The notes under the pieces were generated by a model, which worked only from the letters and a program-made list of their open reading frames with translations, was not told the DNA's origin and made no database searches. Made by a program: the position numbers and the translations under genes. Of a stretch of DNA of 64,000 nt, positions 12,201-24,512 are shown piece by piece. Source of the stretch: Euglena gracilis (taxonomy: Eukaryota; Euglenida; Euglenophyceae; Euglenales); the NCBI GenBank assembly GCA_039621445.1, contig CP154954.1, positions 70,522,150 through 70,586,149 of the forward strand, read 5' to 3'. Numbering within the stretch: position 1 is the first letter of the stretch; each line of letters starts with the position of its first letter.

Positions 12201-15200
12201 CTATCACAAAATGCTGTTGTACACATCACATTTTGGGAGAAACAATTTTTGAATTTCTTTTGGGCGAATGGTCCAATTGTTACGGCAGGGGGAGGGGATG
12301 TGTCGAAAAAAATGCGCAAAAATGCACAAAAATGTACAAAAAATGTGCAAATCTGAGATAAAACTCTGAGATAAAAAGGGCAGAAACTACGAAAATGCAA
12401 AAAAAATGCCCCAAAACAGGCAAAAATGGCACCAAATGAACAACAATTGTGTGGAATTATGTGGAAAATATCATTTGAAAATCATCAAAGAGTTTGAGAT
12501 TCTCAAAAAATGCAAAAAAAAAACTTCAAAAAAATTGTCAGAAAAATGCGAAAAATTGGGCAAATCACAAAAAAAAATGCATCAACGAACAAAAAAATTG
12601 CCCTAAAAAAATCGAACAAATGTACAAGAAATGTGCAAAAATGCGCATTTTAGAAAAACTATGAAATATGCCAAAAATGCGCAAAAATGCAAAAAAAATG
12701 CAAAACGGATTTCTCCCCTGGTTACGGCTGGATGTGTGGAGAAAAATGATAAGAAATACATGGCCAATGAAGGGTCACGAAAGCATAAAATTTACGGTGA
12801 GCCACAGTCGCGGAAAAGTTTCAGTGCGTTGACCGCCGAATTGAATGGTAAAACATTCCTGAATATTTTTCCATAATATGTTAACCTTGAATTCCATAAT
12901 TTTTTTAAAATTTTCGGTCAATCACAAGATTCCCAATGATGCACAATTCTCTAAAAAAAAACGTCATCAACGCATAGACAGAAACATCAACACGTGGCAT
13001 TGAATATTAAATAATTCAATAGTTTATGCGACAAATGCACCCACGTGCACAGACTTGAACACAAAAACGGAACCAATATAATGCACCACACACACGAGCC
13101 AGCACACCCACACGCATGCAGACAACCACCCACTTCCAACGCCCACACCAAAACGCACCACGCCACGGAGCACCAGGCTGGGTAAGATGGACGTGTACAG
13201 GGAGCCCATCGTGTAGATGACCGCGTCGCACCGGCGGAGGTGCTCCAGCGTCGCTGGGTTCAGCGGGGGGAGGGTCAGGTCTGGGCAGCAAACTATGCCT
13301 GCCGGTGGATCGACAATCCTCAACACAACTGTTGGACATTCTCATTCATCAGTGTTTTCGTCCCAGGGGCAAACAGGTGAGGCAGTTTCGGGCACCAACA
13401 TTTCATTAGAATCCGAATGCAACATTAAACACAATTGCTCTTCTGCGGTGAAACCTACAAATCTAACTTTCCAGTCAATTCCCAAAATGTTGTGTGCAGA
13501 TAGCTGAGAATGGTTGGTGTATTGCAGGACGCTTAAGGGGTCACCATTACTTGGGACGCCTGTTTTGGAGGCAGCGAAGCTTCTGTGTTTTGGTGTGTTT
13601 TGGCTTCAGGCCTGGTGAGGATCTCGCTTCCATGTTCGCTGATGGCTGCAGAGGCTTACGCATTTATGACAATGGTGTGCAATAGGTGGGAAAAAATAAG
13701 GTAAACAAAAAAACAGAAGGCAACCTTCTTGTGACCCACATGTAACCAGAGCAATAAATCAAATTTACCCAAACACAGAGAGACTGAAATGCTGAAAATT
13801 GAAAACTTGCACAACAAAAACTCAGGAAAATACACAGGTTAATGAAAAACATGTGCACAAAATACAGGCTCTGCAAAGATGCTGAAATCCCCTGGCAGTA
13901 ATACACCTTTTCAATTGCATCCGGTAGGGCGAGCCGATTACGAACTTTGTTGTCAGGGGCTTGCTGAGGGCCTAAATTGAATGTATGTAGCAGGTATGCC
14001 CCCCCCCCCACCTGGTTTGGACCGACCCTGGGGGGTATTCGTAACCCCCCCCAAAAAGGTCAAACGTTTCCTTCCGGCACGTTGTGCCGAAATTCTTTGC
14101 ACTTTTGACACATTTTTGCCCCAGAAAAGCCCAAAATGGCACTGTGGCACTGTTGGCTGTTTTGGGGGGCACATTTTTTCGGCCCCGTCTTCGTTGCCAG
14201 GCCGAAAATCGGTCACTCGGACCACGCGGAGGCTTGTGCAGGAGGTGGCCGACCCCCCATCCCCCCACCTGGGGGGGGTGGGGGTCGCCCAGACGGCACC
14301 GCCTGAGCACCTCCCCCCTTTTCTCAAACAGGAGGGTACCCTGGCCGCCAGAGGCTGTGCGACTCCTGCTTGGCCTGTGGGTGTCCAAGCGGCCCCCTGT
14401 GCCTGGGGCAGGCCGTGCTGGGCCTCCATCGGCGCCGGGCCGGTGATGTTGCCCTGCCCGATGATCTCCTGCCCGGAGTGCAGCCGGACGGCGAGGGTCA
14501 CCTGTGGGGGTGTTGGGGGCAGACAATTGCCTCCCGAGCAGACTTTCATTTAGTGCGCCGCGGCGAAGTTTGCCGCAGCACAAAAATTTCCGTTCCGCGG
14601 CGCACGCGGCGCACAATCGAATTCTTGCCGCGGCACACCCGTGGAGCACCTGAAAGCCCTCCGTGGCGCACCAACAACGCACCATCCCTGTCGCCAAACA
14701 CCCTTCTCAGCCACGGTTGAGAAAATATCAAAGAGGCCGGAAAGGGGATAATTGGGATGGCTATGCCGCGGCGCACGCAGCACACAGAAAATAATATTCC
14801 GCGGCGCTATGCGGTCACAAATTTCTGTTTGCCGCGGCGCACGCGGTGCAGGAAAAAAATTTCCGCGGCGCACTAAATGAAAATCTGCTCGCAACCCCTT
14901 CCCAGGGGTCACTTCCCACTGTCAAAAAACCAGCCAATCACTTTTCATAAACCAGTCACCTGCTTCCGACCCCCCTTCCCGCGCAGGGGGGGGGGGGTCG
15001 TTCACTTTGGCCACTCGGCCAAAGATGGTTTAAATTCAATTTCTGCAATTTTCTCGCAAGTTTTCCGCAATTTCCGCATTTTTTTCCCATTTGTTTCCCG
15101 CAATTCTTCCGAAGGCCTCCAATATCAATTTCCCCTTGCAAATGCTGACGCAGTGTGCCTTCGTAAAATCAACACTGAAAAAAAAGCGCCTGAAGAAGGA

Positions 15201-18200
15201 AGCAACCACTGCAAGGATGCTAGTGGAGAGAGTAGCCAGGCCGAGGCATTCTCAAACCGTGGACCAGCGGTGGCGGGGACGATGGCGGGGCAAACAACGG
15301 TGAAATGAGATGTGGCAAGAACAACGATGACAATGGGCGGGAGACAGGAGGGCAACCATTTGAATCGCTACACCTTTCTGAGGTGCACCTTTTTTGTTCG
15401 TCCTCTCCAACCCCACTTCGGCGGCACACCATGTCTGCAAAGTCAAGTCGCAGTGTGGCGACGGCTCCGGAGCGCGGTGATTGGCATTTCTCCCCCCTTC
15501 TGCTGACCATACCCTGCTTAAGGTGTGTCCGACCCCCCGGGTGACTGACTGGATTTTTTTTGGCTGGGGGGTCGACCAAGATTGACGAAAAGCAGCTCAC
15601 TGGGCGCCAAAGGCGCCGGAAATTCTTCTGATTTATTGACCAAGATCCATGCGGGCAATTTTCGGCTTCTCGACTTGTGTTTGAAAGTCCAATTCTGTAT
15701 TCGGCGGCTCACACCTTGGAGCTGACGTTGATGACGGGGACGACGCAGCTGCTGCGCGGGATCCCCGCCAGGTTAGAGAACCAAAAGATGGCCGCCTCTG
15801 TGCCACGCCCCCCCCCCTCCTTCGTCAAGCTCGGCGGACTCCTGTCCCCCGCCTCACCTCCACCGGTCGGGGGCAAACCTCGTTCGAAGACACTCAACAA
15901 GAAACGTACCGAGGAAGGCTGGAACCGGACTGCCCCGGCGTCACCCCCCTTCCATGCGTGGCACTTTTTTACATTTCGACTTCTGTCCGGGAAGACCATC
16001 CCTACGCCCGCTTCCATTCGACATCCGACTTGACACACTTTCCACTCTTCCTTTCCGCATCACCTAGCGATCCTGGTCTTCTAGGCCAAATTATACAGCC
16101 GTTCCTTTGGGGTCCGTTGCATATAGCATATTTCGATCTATTGTGTTGTGGTGGGTGAGCATGGCGAAATCAAGAATGAAATTATGAGTTAGTTTCAACT
16201 GTGGTTTTTTGGGTAAATAACATTTTTAGCAAAGAAATTTTTGGCTTGGTATCCGTCGATCCATCCATCATTACCCGTGTGAAATCCAGAAATCCAACAA
16301 CAACACTGCTGGAGACATATACTCTTTGGCCTGTTCAGGGCCAAAAAGGGACCATCAAATGAAGCCCTTGGAACGCCCTATCTAACCGTATTTTGGTTTT
16401 CCCAAAGCTTTCCGCCTGGCCCGAGAAACGGCCATTTTCCAGGACCATTATGGGCCGGTTTTGTTTGGCAAAAAAATCCGCGAAATGCCAAATATCCCAA
16501 AATCAAGCAAAACTCCCAGACCTAAAAGCCTGGGCCGCCCCCAGTTGCCGGGCCAGACCGCCGGGCCCCCGGCTGGGCCGGGGCACGCCGATGGGTTGCG
16601 CGAGGCCAGGTGCAGGCACGTTGCTTTGATGACAAAGAGCTCAGCAGCAATCAAAACCTGGGAAAAAAGTGTCGGTTTAACATGGTCTGAAAATACGTCT
16701 TCTTTCCACCACCGGCCCGGGCGCAACCCCCAAACTTCGACGCGTATGGATACCCCCCAGAAGCATCTGCGGAGGCACAAGGGCGAAATCTGCCGAAACA
16801 CAGTGTTCCAAAAAAGGTGTGTTGCGTGAGATCGCTGTTTTCAAAAGTGCCCGGTGCCCAAAATGCATTGGCAACCCCCGGTGACAAATGGGGGAGGGTA
16901 CGCTCGCAGGGCCCAAGGGAGGGCGTGGTCCAGGCTGCCGAAGAACATCCGCGCCCCGGTCAGCATGAAGTTGCCGATGCTGCCGCCGCGGACAGCGCGG
17001 TGCCCCCGACGAGTCAGCCGTTTCCACGGGGATCACCTTTGTTTGCGCACATAATGCCGTCTCCCACGGTGGGGAAGGAGGCGGGTGACGAAGGGATAAT
17101 CATTTTATTTTTGGCCCGTTTTTTTTTTTGGTTCTCCGGTAAAAAAGCTTGAGGAAAATAATAGTTTTTGGAAGAGGAGTGACATCGGAGGTCTTTGGAA
17201 AAATTGGTGAAAAATTTCGGAAATTGCGATTTTGGAAATTATGACGCTTCTGCTGGAGGGGACTTGGAAAAATCCACAAATCCATAAATCCACAAAATGC
17301 GTAACACAGATGAAAAATTTGGTTTTTTGAATTTGAATTTGAATTCGATTTTTTTTTTTACAACAAAAAGGTTCACAAGCAGGATTTTTTTTTGTGATTT
17401 TGGGAACATCCTGTTTCTGGAGATATGGAAGTTTCTTGGGTGTTGAATCTTAGAATGGCAAAAAGTTAACGAAATTTTTTTTATCAGGGAACTGGTCCAG
17501 GATGCCGAATTTTTCTAAATCGAAAATATTTCCCAGCAGGATTTTGAGAAAAAAACTTAAAAAAAGGCAATAATTGCCAAATTTTGTCAAAATTTATACA
17601 ATTTGACAGCTTTAGGCAAATTTTCAACAGAATGACAAAAAGAAATCTGGGTTCCCTTGTGAAACGTTCAAGGAATGGCCGGAAGTCATTTCGCCTTCCA
17701 CCTCAAGCTCATGCGGAAAAATTGCACAAAAGGAAAAAAAATGTGGAAAAATTGCGGAAATTGTCGAAAATTGTGAGTATCAATCCCCCCCCGGAAACTG
17801 CCAGAGGTACTGAGGCTGATGAAGGCCTAGGGTTGGCAACCCACCCTGAGTGCGGTAATCGAAATGGGATGCCATTTCCTTCGCCACATTCACGACGTCA
17901 TAAGGAAGCTCCTGAAAGGAAGACCCAAGGAAGGGCATGGCAGGGGAGGGGCACACCCACCCACCCACCCACTCACCAACCCACCCACCGTACACATTGT
18001 ACAGAGGTGCGGTCGTTTTTTACCCCCCCCCCCCAAATGAGGCCCCTGGGTCTCCTTTTTGGGTCCGTTGCTAAATATCCCCGGGGGGTTTTTTGGGGGG
18101 GTCTACTTTCCTGCGGGAGGTCCAAAAAAAGAAGTCCAAGGTTGTGCCCCAAATTGCCAAATGGGCAAATCAAAATATCAAACCAAATGAAAAATGTCCG

Positions 18201-21200
18201 GAAATCATTTTTGGGCCATTTCACTGTTTTCGGGGTTCTATTTCTTTCTTTAATTTTCCCCGAAAGTCCCGAAAGGGTTTGATTTTTTGGGCGTTCTAGT
18301 TTTTGTATTTTTGCTGAAAATTGGCGGGCATTATTTCTGGAGGTTTTATATCTGGGGGGGGGGCACGGTTGGGATGGATAGGTCCCCCCCAATCTGGTGC
18401 GAGACCCCCCCCAAAGGGGCACTCTTGGGGCATCCCAAAAATTTTCCTGGCAGTTTGTGCCAAAACCGTCACCCTGTTTGCTATTTACGTTGAACTTCGG
18501 CACTGTGTTTGTGCCTCTAATGTTGGCCCTGTGAATTGGGCTTGACAAATATACCGGTCCCACGGCGAGAACTTCCGGGGAGGGGCGGGGCCAGGCACCT
18601 GGACGCTCTCCCGCCGCATAACGTTCAGGAAGAAATGCAGGAGGAAGGCCCGCAGCGTCTGTTTGTAGGCCTCGGGGATGCCGTCCCCAGGGGCTGATGC
18701 CAAGGATTGTGGGGGTTCGGGCCAGGGGGTTTTTTAAGCCCGGGGGGGGGGGAGGGGGGGGTCCCCCCCCCCCCCCCCCCCCCCCGTGGGGGGGGCCCCC
18801 CCGCTTCGGAGCGGACCCACCCACCCTACCCCCCCCCCCGGGGGTCCACGACTAAAAAAAACCCCTGGTTCGGGCCCACATTCTGACAAAACCTCCTCCG
18901 ACTCATAAACGGGTTACGGTATCGTTCGAAGACGGGGGTCGGGGGTTTAAATTTGGGAGGAGTGTTGGGTAGGAGGGCCTCGGGAAGCTTTAGACAACCC
19001 ATCGTGTCAGGCAGGCGACCTTTCGGTTGTTGAAAAGAGCAGGGGTGGGGGAGGGGTAGGGTTAGCCCAACGTTAAGCCTCGTTTTTTTTTGCCTAACAT
19101 TTATGCCTAATGTGCAAACCTAACCCTGCTCCTTTCAATACCCCCCAGAGAGCCCTTTGGGTTTGACTTGAGAAGGGGTGGCCAATCCCTTGTGAGGCGC
19201 GACCGTAGGCCTCTTCTGATCTTCATCTTCACCTCCCCCTCCACCGGCTCTGAGAAACGCACTGCCCCTGCCATTCCAAAAGATAATAATAATCATAATA
19301 AAATCATAACAAAATAATCATAATCATAATCATTATAAAATAAACTGTGTCGGTCCGCACAAGCATACATGCGATATGCAGTCCATTGAATCACACCCTG
19401 CCCACCCCACATAGCGTGGGTTCCATCCACGATGTGGAGAAACTCCATCTTGGCAGCGTCGCGCGACTCCCACGAGAGCCGAAACCAGAGACCTGCCAGC
19501 TGGGTGAGTGCTCCAGACAAAACACAGGGCAGGCAGGCAGGAAAGAACCAAGAATAACAAACAGCATAACTTGTCTGGTCAAAGGGGTCTGGTCTTAACA
19601 ATTACACAACACAATCTTCAATGTTTCCAAAAAGAGCTCAAAAAAACAGGTTAATCAGTAAACTGTGTGCAGAGTTTCCCACAGATTTAAGACAAAGACC
19701 CTTGATTCCCATTAATTTTTATCCGTACCGCCCCAAAAGCGTCCGTTTTCAGCAATTGGGCCATTTCATCTATATTCGTCAATTTTTGCCAGCTGTCAGT
19801 CATTTTTCCACAATCGTTTGGCCACAAGAAATCACTTTCAGTCATTTGGAAAGTTTTTGGAACAACCATATCTTTTCAACTTGTTTCTGCGATCTCTTGG
19901 CTCTCCATTCCTTCAGAATGCGTCCTCATGGCCGACATTGCCGCAGCACCTCGGGAGGTCAGGGTTCACCGCCATGCAAGAGGAGATTAATTTTAACCCC
20001 CTTTTCATGTTTGTATGTCATCGTTTAAAACTTGACGAAAAAAAAATCATTTTCAGAGGAACACACATGAGGTGAAAGTCTCATGCGTCATTATTTATTG
20101 TCATTGGCGATCATTCATGATTATTTGTGATTTTGGGAATCTCCAAATTCGTTCTGGTTTGTGATTAATCCTCAAATCATCGTTCCTGTGTGTGTGTGGC
20201 ATAAATGCCTGTATATGCATGGTGTAAAATCATCTTGTATTTTGTTGAATAAAAACCTGACACCCTTCTTACGCCCCAATTGTGTTTGAATGCATTTGCA
20301 CGCACGTCAAGCAGCGCCTGGCCGGTGCCGCAGCAGCCCAATGACGGCTTCGTCCCCTGCGTTCCGGGGAGCTGCCAGGCGGATCAGGCGGGCCCGGATG
20401 TCCCCGATGGCCGGCCCGCCTGAAAAGAGGGGCAAACAGGAAGACGGGTGCTGCATTGTTCGGCCGCAATACATCCCGTGAATTTTGAGGTCAATCATGT
20501 GCATTGTTTGCCCATTTTGTTATGCCCTTTCAATAATACTTCGATGTTAAATGCTTCTTCAAATGGTTAAAATGGTGCTTCTTCAACAACGCACAAACAG
20601 ACTCAAAATACACGCACGTTCATTGGGGTGATAAAAAAAACTGGGGTGAATCGTTGAGCCAATGCTCTGTATTCAACCTTTTAGGAGAGTCCACCCACCA
20701 TTCTCAGATACATGCGTATGCAATATACAATATATGCGTAAACCTCATTCACCTCACACATTTACAGAAACTTTTATACCCACGGCATGCGTCGAGGCAG
20801 GCAAAAGCACGGACTAGCTTGACTTTCCTTCTCCGACGGGGTTGCCAGCACACACCCAGCACGCGGATGATCTCCCGGCTGGACCCGCCGTTGTCGGATA
20901 CAGGCACGATATATGACGTCCGCGTCGTGAAATGCGCCAGGTCCACCGCTGTGTTGTTGAACGCGGAGCCACCGCTGAATAGCACAAGCGACGGGCCGGG
21001 GACAGGGTGTTGTGTTTTTTGGACTGGGTGGGGCAAGGGACAAATATCTGGAAATCAACATTGGGGCCCAAACGGAAATAACACCCCTCTTGGAATGGAC
21101 CCCCCCAAGCACGAGGTCAGGCCAGACCAGGACTTTCTGGGGAATACATTTATTACCGACCCCCGAGGGGAGGGGGGTCACTTCCACTCTTCCCAAAACC

Positions 21201-22522
21201 AGTCTGTCACTTTTTTTTTTTGGAATACCAGTCAGTCACTACCCACCGGGGGGGGGGGCGTCAGCCACTCTAAAAAAGAAAAGAAAATTGACCACACACG
21301 TGAAAAAATAGCCAAAAAATTTCTGGTGCCTTCGGCGGGTCACTTTAATGGTTTATTGAGGACCCCCCCCCCCGGGGGAGGGGAGGGGGTCTGGGCCAAA
21401 AACCAATCAGTCACTCTGAAAAAAACCAGTCACCCACCCTGGGGGGGGGGTCGGTAAATGACTACATGATTGTACCCCTGGGGTTAGCATCGAGATTCAT
21501 CCCATTCAAATTGAAAGATTCATCAAAGCAAATGGAATTTTGAGAAAGATTTGTGTGGGGGCCTGGGGGTCACCAACCGTCAAACACTCTGGCCGTAGCA
21601 CGCGGGGTCCCGCACGTCCGGGTGGCGAAAATCTGCCGCCTGCGTCTCAGTCAGGGGTGGGCAGGCAGGGCGGACTGGCTGGGGCAGCCATGATATGGAG
21701 CTCGTAAACAGAGGAGGCGCTGCCCTTCTGGTGATGCGTAATAAGTAGGCTCCGCAATTCGTTTCTGAAAAAAAAATGCTGTACTGAATTTTTTTGCTTC
21801 GAAAAACACTTGCTACTTACAATTCAAAAAAGACACCTCAAAAGTCTTACTACTTACAAGTCAGAAAGAAACTTGTTTAAATGTCCTTAAATAAAATGAA
21901 GGGGGGGTCCAGAATCAAAAGTGAGAAAAATGACACACAAATCCCAATAACCATCAAAAATCTGCAATATTCTTTTGGAAGGGAAACTTTGGTACAGTGA
22001 AGCCTCCTTGTTTTGGGGTGGTGGGCGGTGTACAACTGGATGAAAACGCACAAATCCAAGGAAGAACGTATTTATTTATAATATATTATATTATAGAATC
22101 ATTAATACCTTATTATAAAAAGCAATATAAAAATATTGAAAGCAAACTCTGAAAGCCTCCTGCAAACTCAGGAACAATTGGACTCCGACAATTCTATGCG
22201 GTCACTGCCCACGCGCCGCCAAAATGATGCCACTCATGGGGTCACAACCCCGGGACCGCCCAGCGATCGGCCCCGCCCTGCCCTCCACCCACTGCCGTGC
22301 CGGCCCGCCGTGGGCGTGGGCGGCCACCTTGGGGCCCGGCCGCCGCGACGCCCACACCGCCGCCGCCAGCGCGCCAGCCGCGACCGCGACGCCGACCGCG
22401 AAGCCTGCGCCACAACACGGGGTGGGCGGGGCTGCTGGTCGACCTCCGCTCCATTCCTTCCGGCTTGAATTCCGCCCGAATGTTGGAAGATCGGGGATTT
22501 GACGTCGGAGCATCAACATCAT
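6708..22522 (-). CDS. CofD/YvcK-like (UPF0052) protein, about 14 exons, membrane-anchored N-terminus
   Basis: Eukaryotic relatives of bacterial YvcK and archaeal CofD (2-phospho-L-lactate transferase fold); cellular role poorly known. Exons, right to left: 22328-22522 (hydrophobic FAVGVAVAAGALAAAVW, then RR), 21588-21639, 20856-21023 (LVLFSGGSAFNN; PVSDNGGSSREIIRVL), 20318-20419 (GGPAIGDIRARLIRL), 19406-19492 (FLHIVDGTHAMW), 18599-18693, 16925 to about 17015 (RGGSIGNFMLTGARMFFGS), 15715-15795 (GIPRSSCVVPVIN), 14414-14501 (RLHSGQEIIGQ), 13159-13280 (DAVIYTMGSLYTSILPSLVL), about 10333-10447 (ILILNGVPDRETSW), 9532 to about 9694 (SYVTHVFYLQ), about 8198-8335, and a final Ser/Thr/Ala-rich tail 6708-6866 ending TGA. 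Motif order matches the family from end to end. Most junctions agree in phase. GC donors are at 20317, 16924 and 14413. Uncertain: the start (ATG 22522), the ends of the 10.4 kb and 9.6 kb exons, and the link to the final tail. Confidence 0.87.
7000..7240. repeat. A-rich AAAAATGC-type simple repeat
   Basis: Irregular repetition of CAAAAAATGC and GAAAATGCG units. The same motif forms blocks near 12300-12720 and 36460-36850. No reading frame of interest; a low-complexity decayed minisatellite. Confidence 0.7.
8338..8409. repeat. (GT)n microsatellite abutting an acceptor site
   Basis: On the minus strand this run reads (AC)n and ends directly in CTGCAG, the 3' splice site of the exon beginning at 8335. 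The dinucleotide run therefore replaces the usual polypyrimidine tract. Confidence 0.9.
9166..9238. repeat. (GT)n / (GC)n / (GT)n microsatellite
   Basis: GT run, interrupted near 9203-9220 by a CGCGCG run, then GT again. Lies in the CofD-like gene's intron between the 9.5 kb and 8.2 kb exons. Confidence 0.93.
10020..10215. repeat. Degenerate GAAAATGA / GCCTGGTATAAA repeat
   Basis: Loose tandem copies of two motifs, AAATGAAAATGAAAA and GCCTGGTATAAAGTA-like, spaced about 40-60 bp. Intronic, in the CofD-like gene. Confidence 0.6.
11020..11150 (+). repeat. CCAGTCAC-family repeat, partial copy
   Basis: Contains AGTCAGTCACTTTTGAAACCAGTCACCCACTCCC followed by a C run, a GGACAGGGG stretch and GACCATTCGGGC. 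This matches the order of motifs in the fuller copies at 21.1 kb and 54.8 kb. Described in parts; the longest literal motif is CCAGTCACCCACT. Confidence 0.65.
12295..12715. repeat. A-rich AAAAATGC-type simple repeat block
   Basis: About 400 bp of AAAAATGCGC, AAAATGCAC and AAATGTGC-like units in a CofD-like gene intron. Related in motif to blocks at 7000-7240 and 36460-36850. Confidence 0.7.
14536..14890. mobile_element. Foldback element with CCGCGGCGC internal motifs, 355 bp
   Basis: The two ends are inverted copies: the left begins GAGCAGACTTTCATTTAGTG and the right is its reverse complement with one mismatch over about 27 bp. The interior holds at least six further CCGCGGCGCAC/GTGCGCCGCGG motifs in both directions. 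No target duplication is evident and no coding frame. It sits 35 bp upstream of the acceptor of the CofD-like exon at 14414-14501. Confidence 0.8.
14892..15030 (+). repeat. CCAGTCAC-family repeat copy
   Basis: GGGGTCACTTCCCACT, CCAGCCAATCACTTTT, CCAGTCACCTGCTT, a C/G run, then TTCACTTTGGCCACTCGG. Same motif order and orientation as the other copies. It directly follows the foldback element ending at 14890. Confidence 0.75.
18025..18130 (+). repeat. GGGTCCGTTGCTGG-family repeat copy
   Basis: C run, GAGGCCCCTGGGTCTCC, TTTTTGGGTCCGTTGCTAAA, then CCCCGGGGGGTTTTTTGGGGGGGTCT. The same order of motifs is seen at 41.35 kb and 47.51 kb. Intronic. Confidence 0.65.
18723..18867. mobile_element. hAT-like MITE, 145 bp, with perfect target duplication
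   Basis: Starts CAGGGGGTTTTTTAAGCCC and ends ACTAAAAAAAACCCCTG. A perfect 8-bp direct repeat GTTCGGGC flanks it at 18715-18722 and 18868-18875. The interior is G/C runs with GGACCCACCCACCCTACCCC. It lies 30 bp upstream of the CofD-like exon at 18599-18693. Confidence 0.9.
21095..21470 (+). repeat. CCAGTCAC-family repeat, long copy (possibly two nested units)
   Basis: Two successive blocks. Each has GGTCACTTCCACT or GGTCTGGGCC, then CCAGTCTGTCACT / CCAATCAGTCACT, then CCAGTCAGTCACTAC / CCAGTCACCCACC, then a G run. A GGTGCCTTCGGCGGGTCACTT stretch lies between. Non-coding; in the second intron of the CofD-like gene. Confidence 0.75.
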
Positions 22523-24403
22523 ATGGAGCAGAACGTCGGACTCATCCAGAAGGAGCTGCTGTGATTGCTTGGACAATGCCACCGGCAATGAAATCTTCAG
22601 AGCAGCTTGGTCAGGAGGATTTCAGGTCTCCTGATGTTGCAGAAAAATTGCAGAATTAGAGGAAAGATTGCGGATATTTCCAAAAAAATGTAGAAATTGC
22701 AGAAGAAATGTGGGAAAACTGCAGAAATAATTTCCCCCCTGCAAATATTAGAAGTCTTTGTTTTGGATATTTCAGAATTAGAGACGATGGGGTTCTGGAC
22801 ACCCTCGTCATAAATTTTTTCACAAAAGATCTGCCATTTTTTTCCGCAGCACCCATATTTTTCCTGAAATTTTCCATAGTTTTTATGATTGAAATTTGAA
22901 ACCCATGAGAAAAGACCCTGAGATCAGGGGGGGCAGCAAGGGGTGGGGGGGGGATTTGGGAAAATGAATGAAAACCCCAAAAGGGCATCATGTGCAAAGA
23001 GCAGTGAAAGAAATGCGGGGACCCAAAGATGGGACGCGAAACGGTGACGAAATGAGCAAGGGCACACCACAATCCAAACAAAAGACGCGAAATGAACCAT
23101 AAATGAGGTGGGGGGGGGAGGACCGCAAAAGGAAATAAATAGGCGAAGAGAAAATGGGAAGGGGGGGAGCGAGCAACCTGGGCAAAAAGTTCAAAAGAAA
23201 GCAGGTGAGGAGGGAAAGAAAAGGAAGAGCTTGACGGGAACGGCGAGGAGGGACAACAAAGCCAATGAATCTTCACAGAAAAAGGGCAAAAAAATGAAAT
23301 GAAAAATGAGCAAAAAAAATATGCAGAAAGAAAATGGGGAAATTGCAAAAATTCACCCAAGAGGGGAATAAGAATTAATGAAAAAGGGGTTTGAACCAAT
23401 AAAACAAAAGTATCCGCAAAGCCAATTATCAGCGAATATGCGGCAAAGATCACCCTTCTCAAACCCAATTTGAGACAACCCACCCTCCATTCTCGACCCC
23501 CCAAACGTTGGGGGGGGGGGCAGGCAAGCGGGGGGGGCAGGATTTGGGAAAAATGAAAACCCCAAATTTCATCATGTTCTCATCTCTGTGCTTCTCCTAT
23601 GTTTCTTAATTGTTTGCCAAGGCGTCTTCATGACTCGACACGTCTTCATGACTCGACATTGATATTTTTTATGACGAGATTGCATTCCGATTTTTCATTG
23701 ACCTGCTATCACCCATGAACACCATGCAGAAAATTTGGGGAACCATCAGGCATTAAAGACATTAGAGAGCTGGCAGCTGGGAAATGTCGAGGAGGGTAGA
23801 CCTGCAATATTCATGTTGGTGGGTCGTCTGCTGCGACGCGCAGCAGAGTGCTGGGCATCGCAACAAAATAGGCTGACATTGGAACTGAGCGAAACAGGAA
23901 TCACTTTGCCGATGTTGGGCCAATCTTCTTCTGTGTCAAAAAATGCGTCCCCGTTCGACACACACAGTTGAGATGAAAAATGAGTAAGAATAAAAACCTA
24001 GTTCAAACATTATTCTTGAATCCGTTGAATTTGACCTTCAGGGGGATCCTTATTTTTCCATCGCCCCAAAAATTCTTCCAAATCCAATTTTCATCTTGCA
24101 CCTCAACAAGAAATACGCCAGAAATAAATATGTGTGGTGATATTTTTTTCACGTTGGATTATCCAATCTCCATTCCAGGGCCATAAATCAAGACAGTATA
24201 TGGCTCATGCATGTTTGGTCCTCCATCAAGAACTCGGCCCAAGCTGGGATTCCTTATGGTCTTACCTGTCATTATTGGAAAATATCAGGGTCTCTAATAC
24301 CATGGACAAAATTAAACCAAGAAATATCAAAATTTATTGTTCAACTGGTCTTATGATTTTAAAATATCAACTGTATTGACCACCAGGAGAAAAGAACCTA
24401 TGC

Positions 24404-24512
24404 AGGGGCAGGGAGATATTCCGGTCGGCCGAAAATTTTATTCCGGGGTTTTATTCCGGTTGATTCCGGGTTATTCCGGTTTATTCCGGAATTTATTCCG
24501 GTTTATTCCGGT
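24404..24512. repeat. TTTATTCCGG minisatellite
   Basis: About nine irregular copies of TTTATTCCGG with 7-11 bp spacing, preceded by GCAGGGGCAGGGAGATATTC. The same lead-in precedes an array of opposite orientation at 27.37 kb. Confidence 0.85.

Noticed and set aside
20850-21010. Bacterial contamination with a YvcK/CofD gene
   Set aside because: The motifs are split over many exons with consistent splice phases, so this is a eukaryotic gene.
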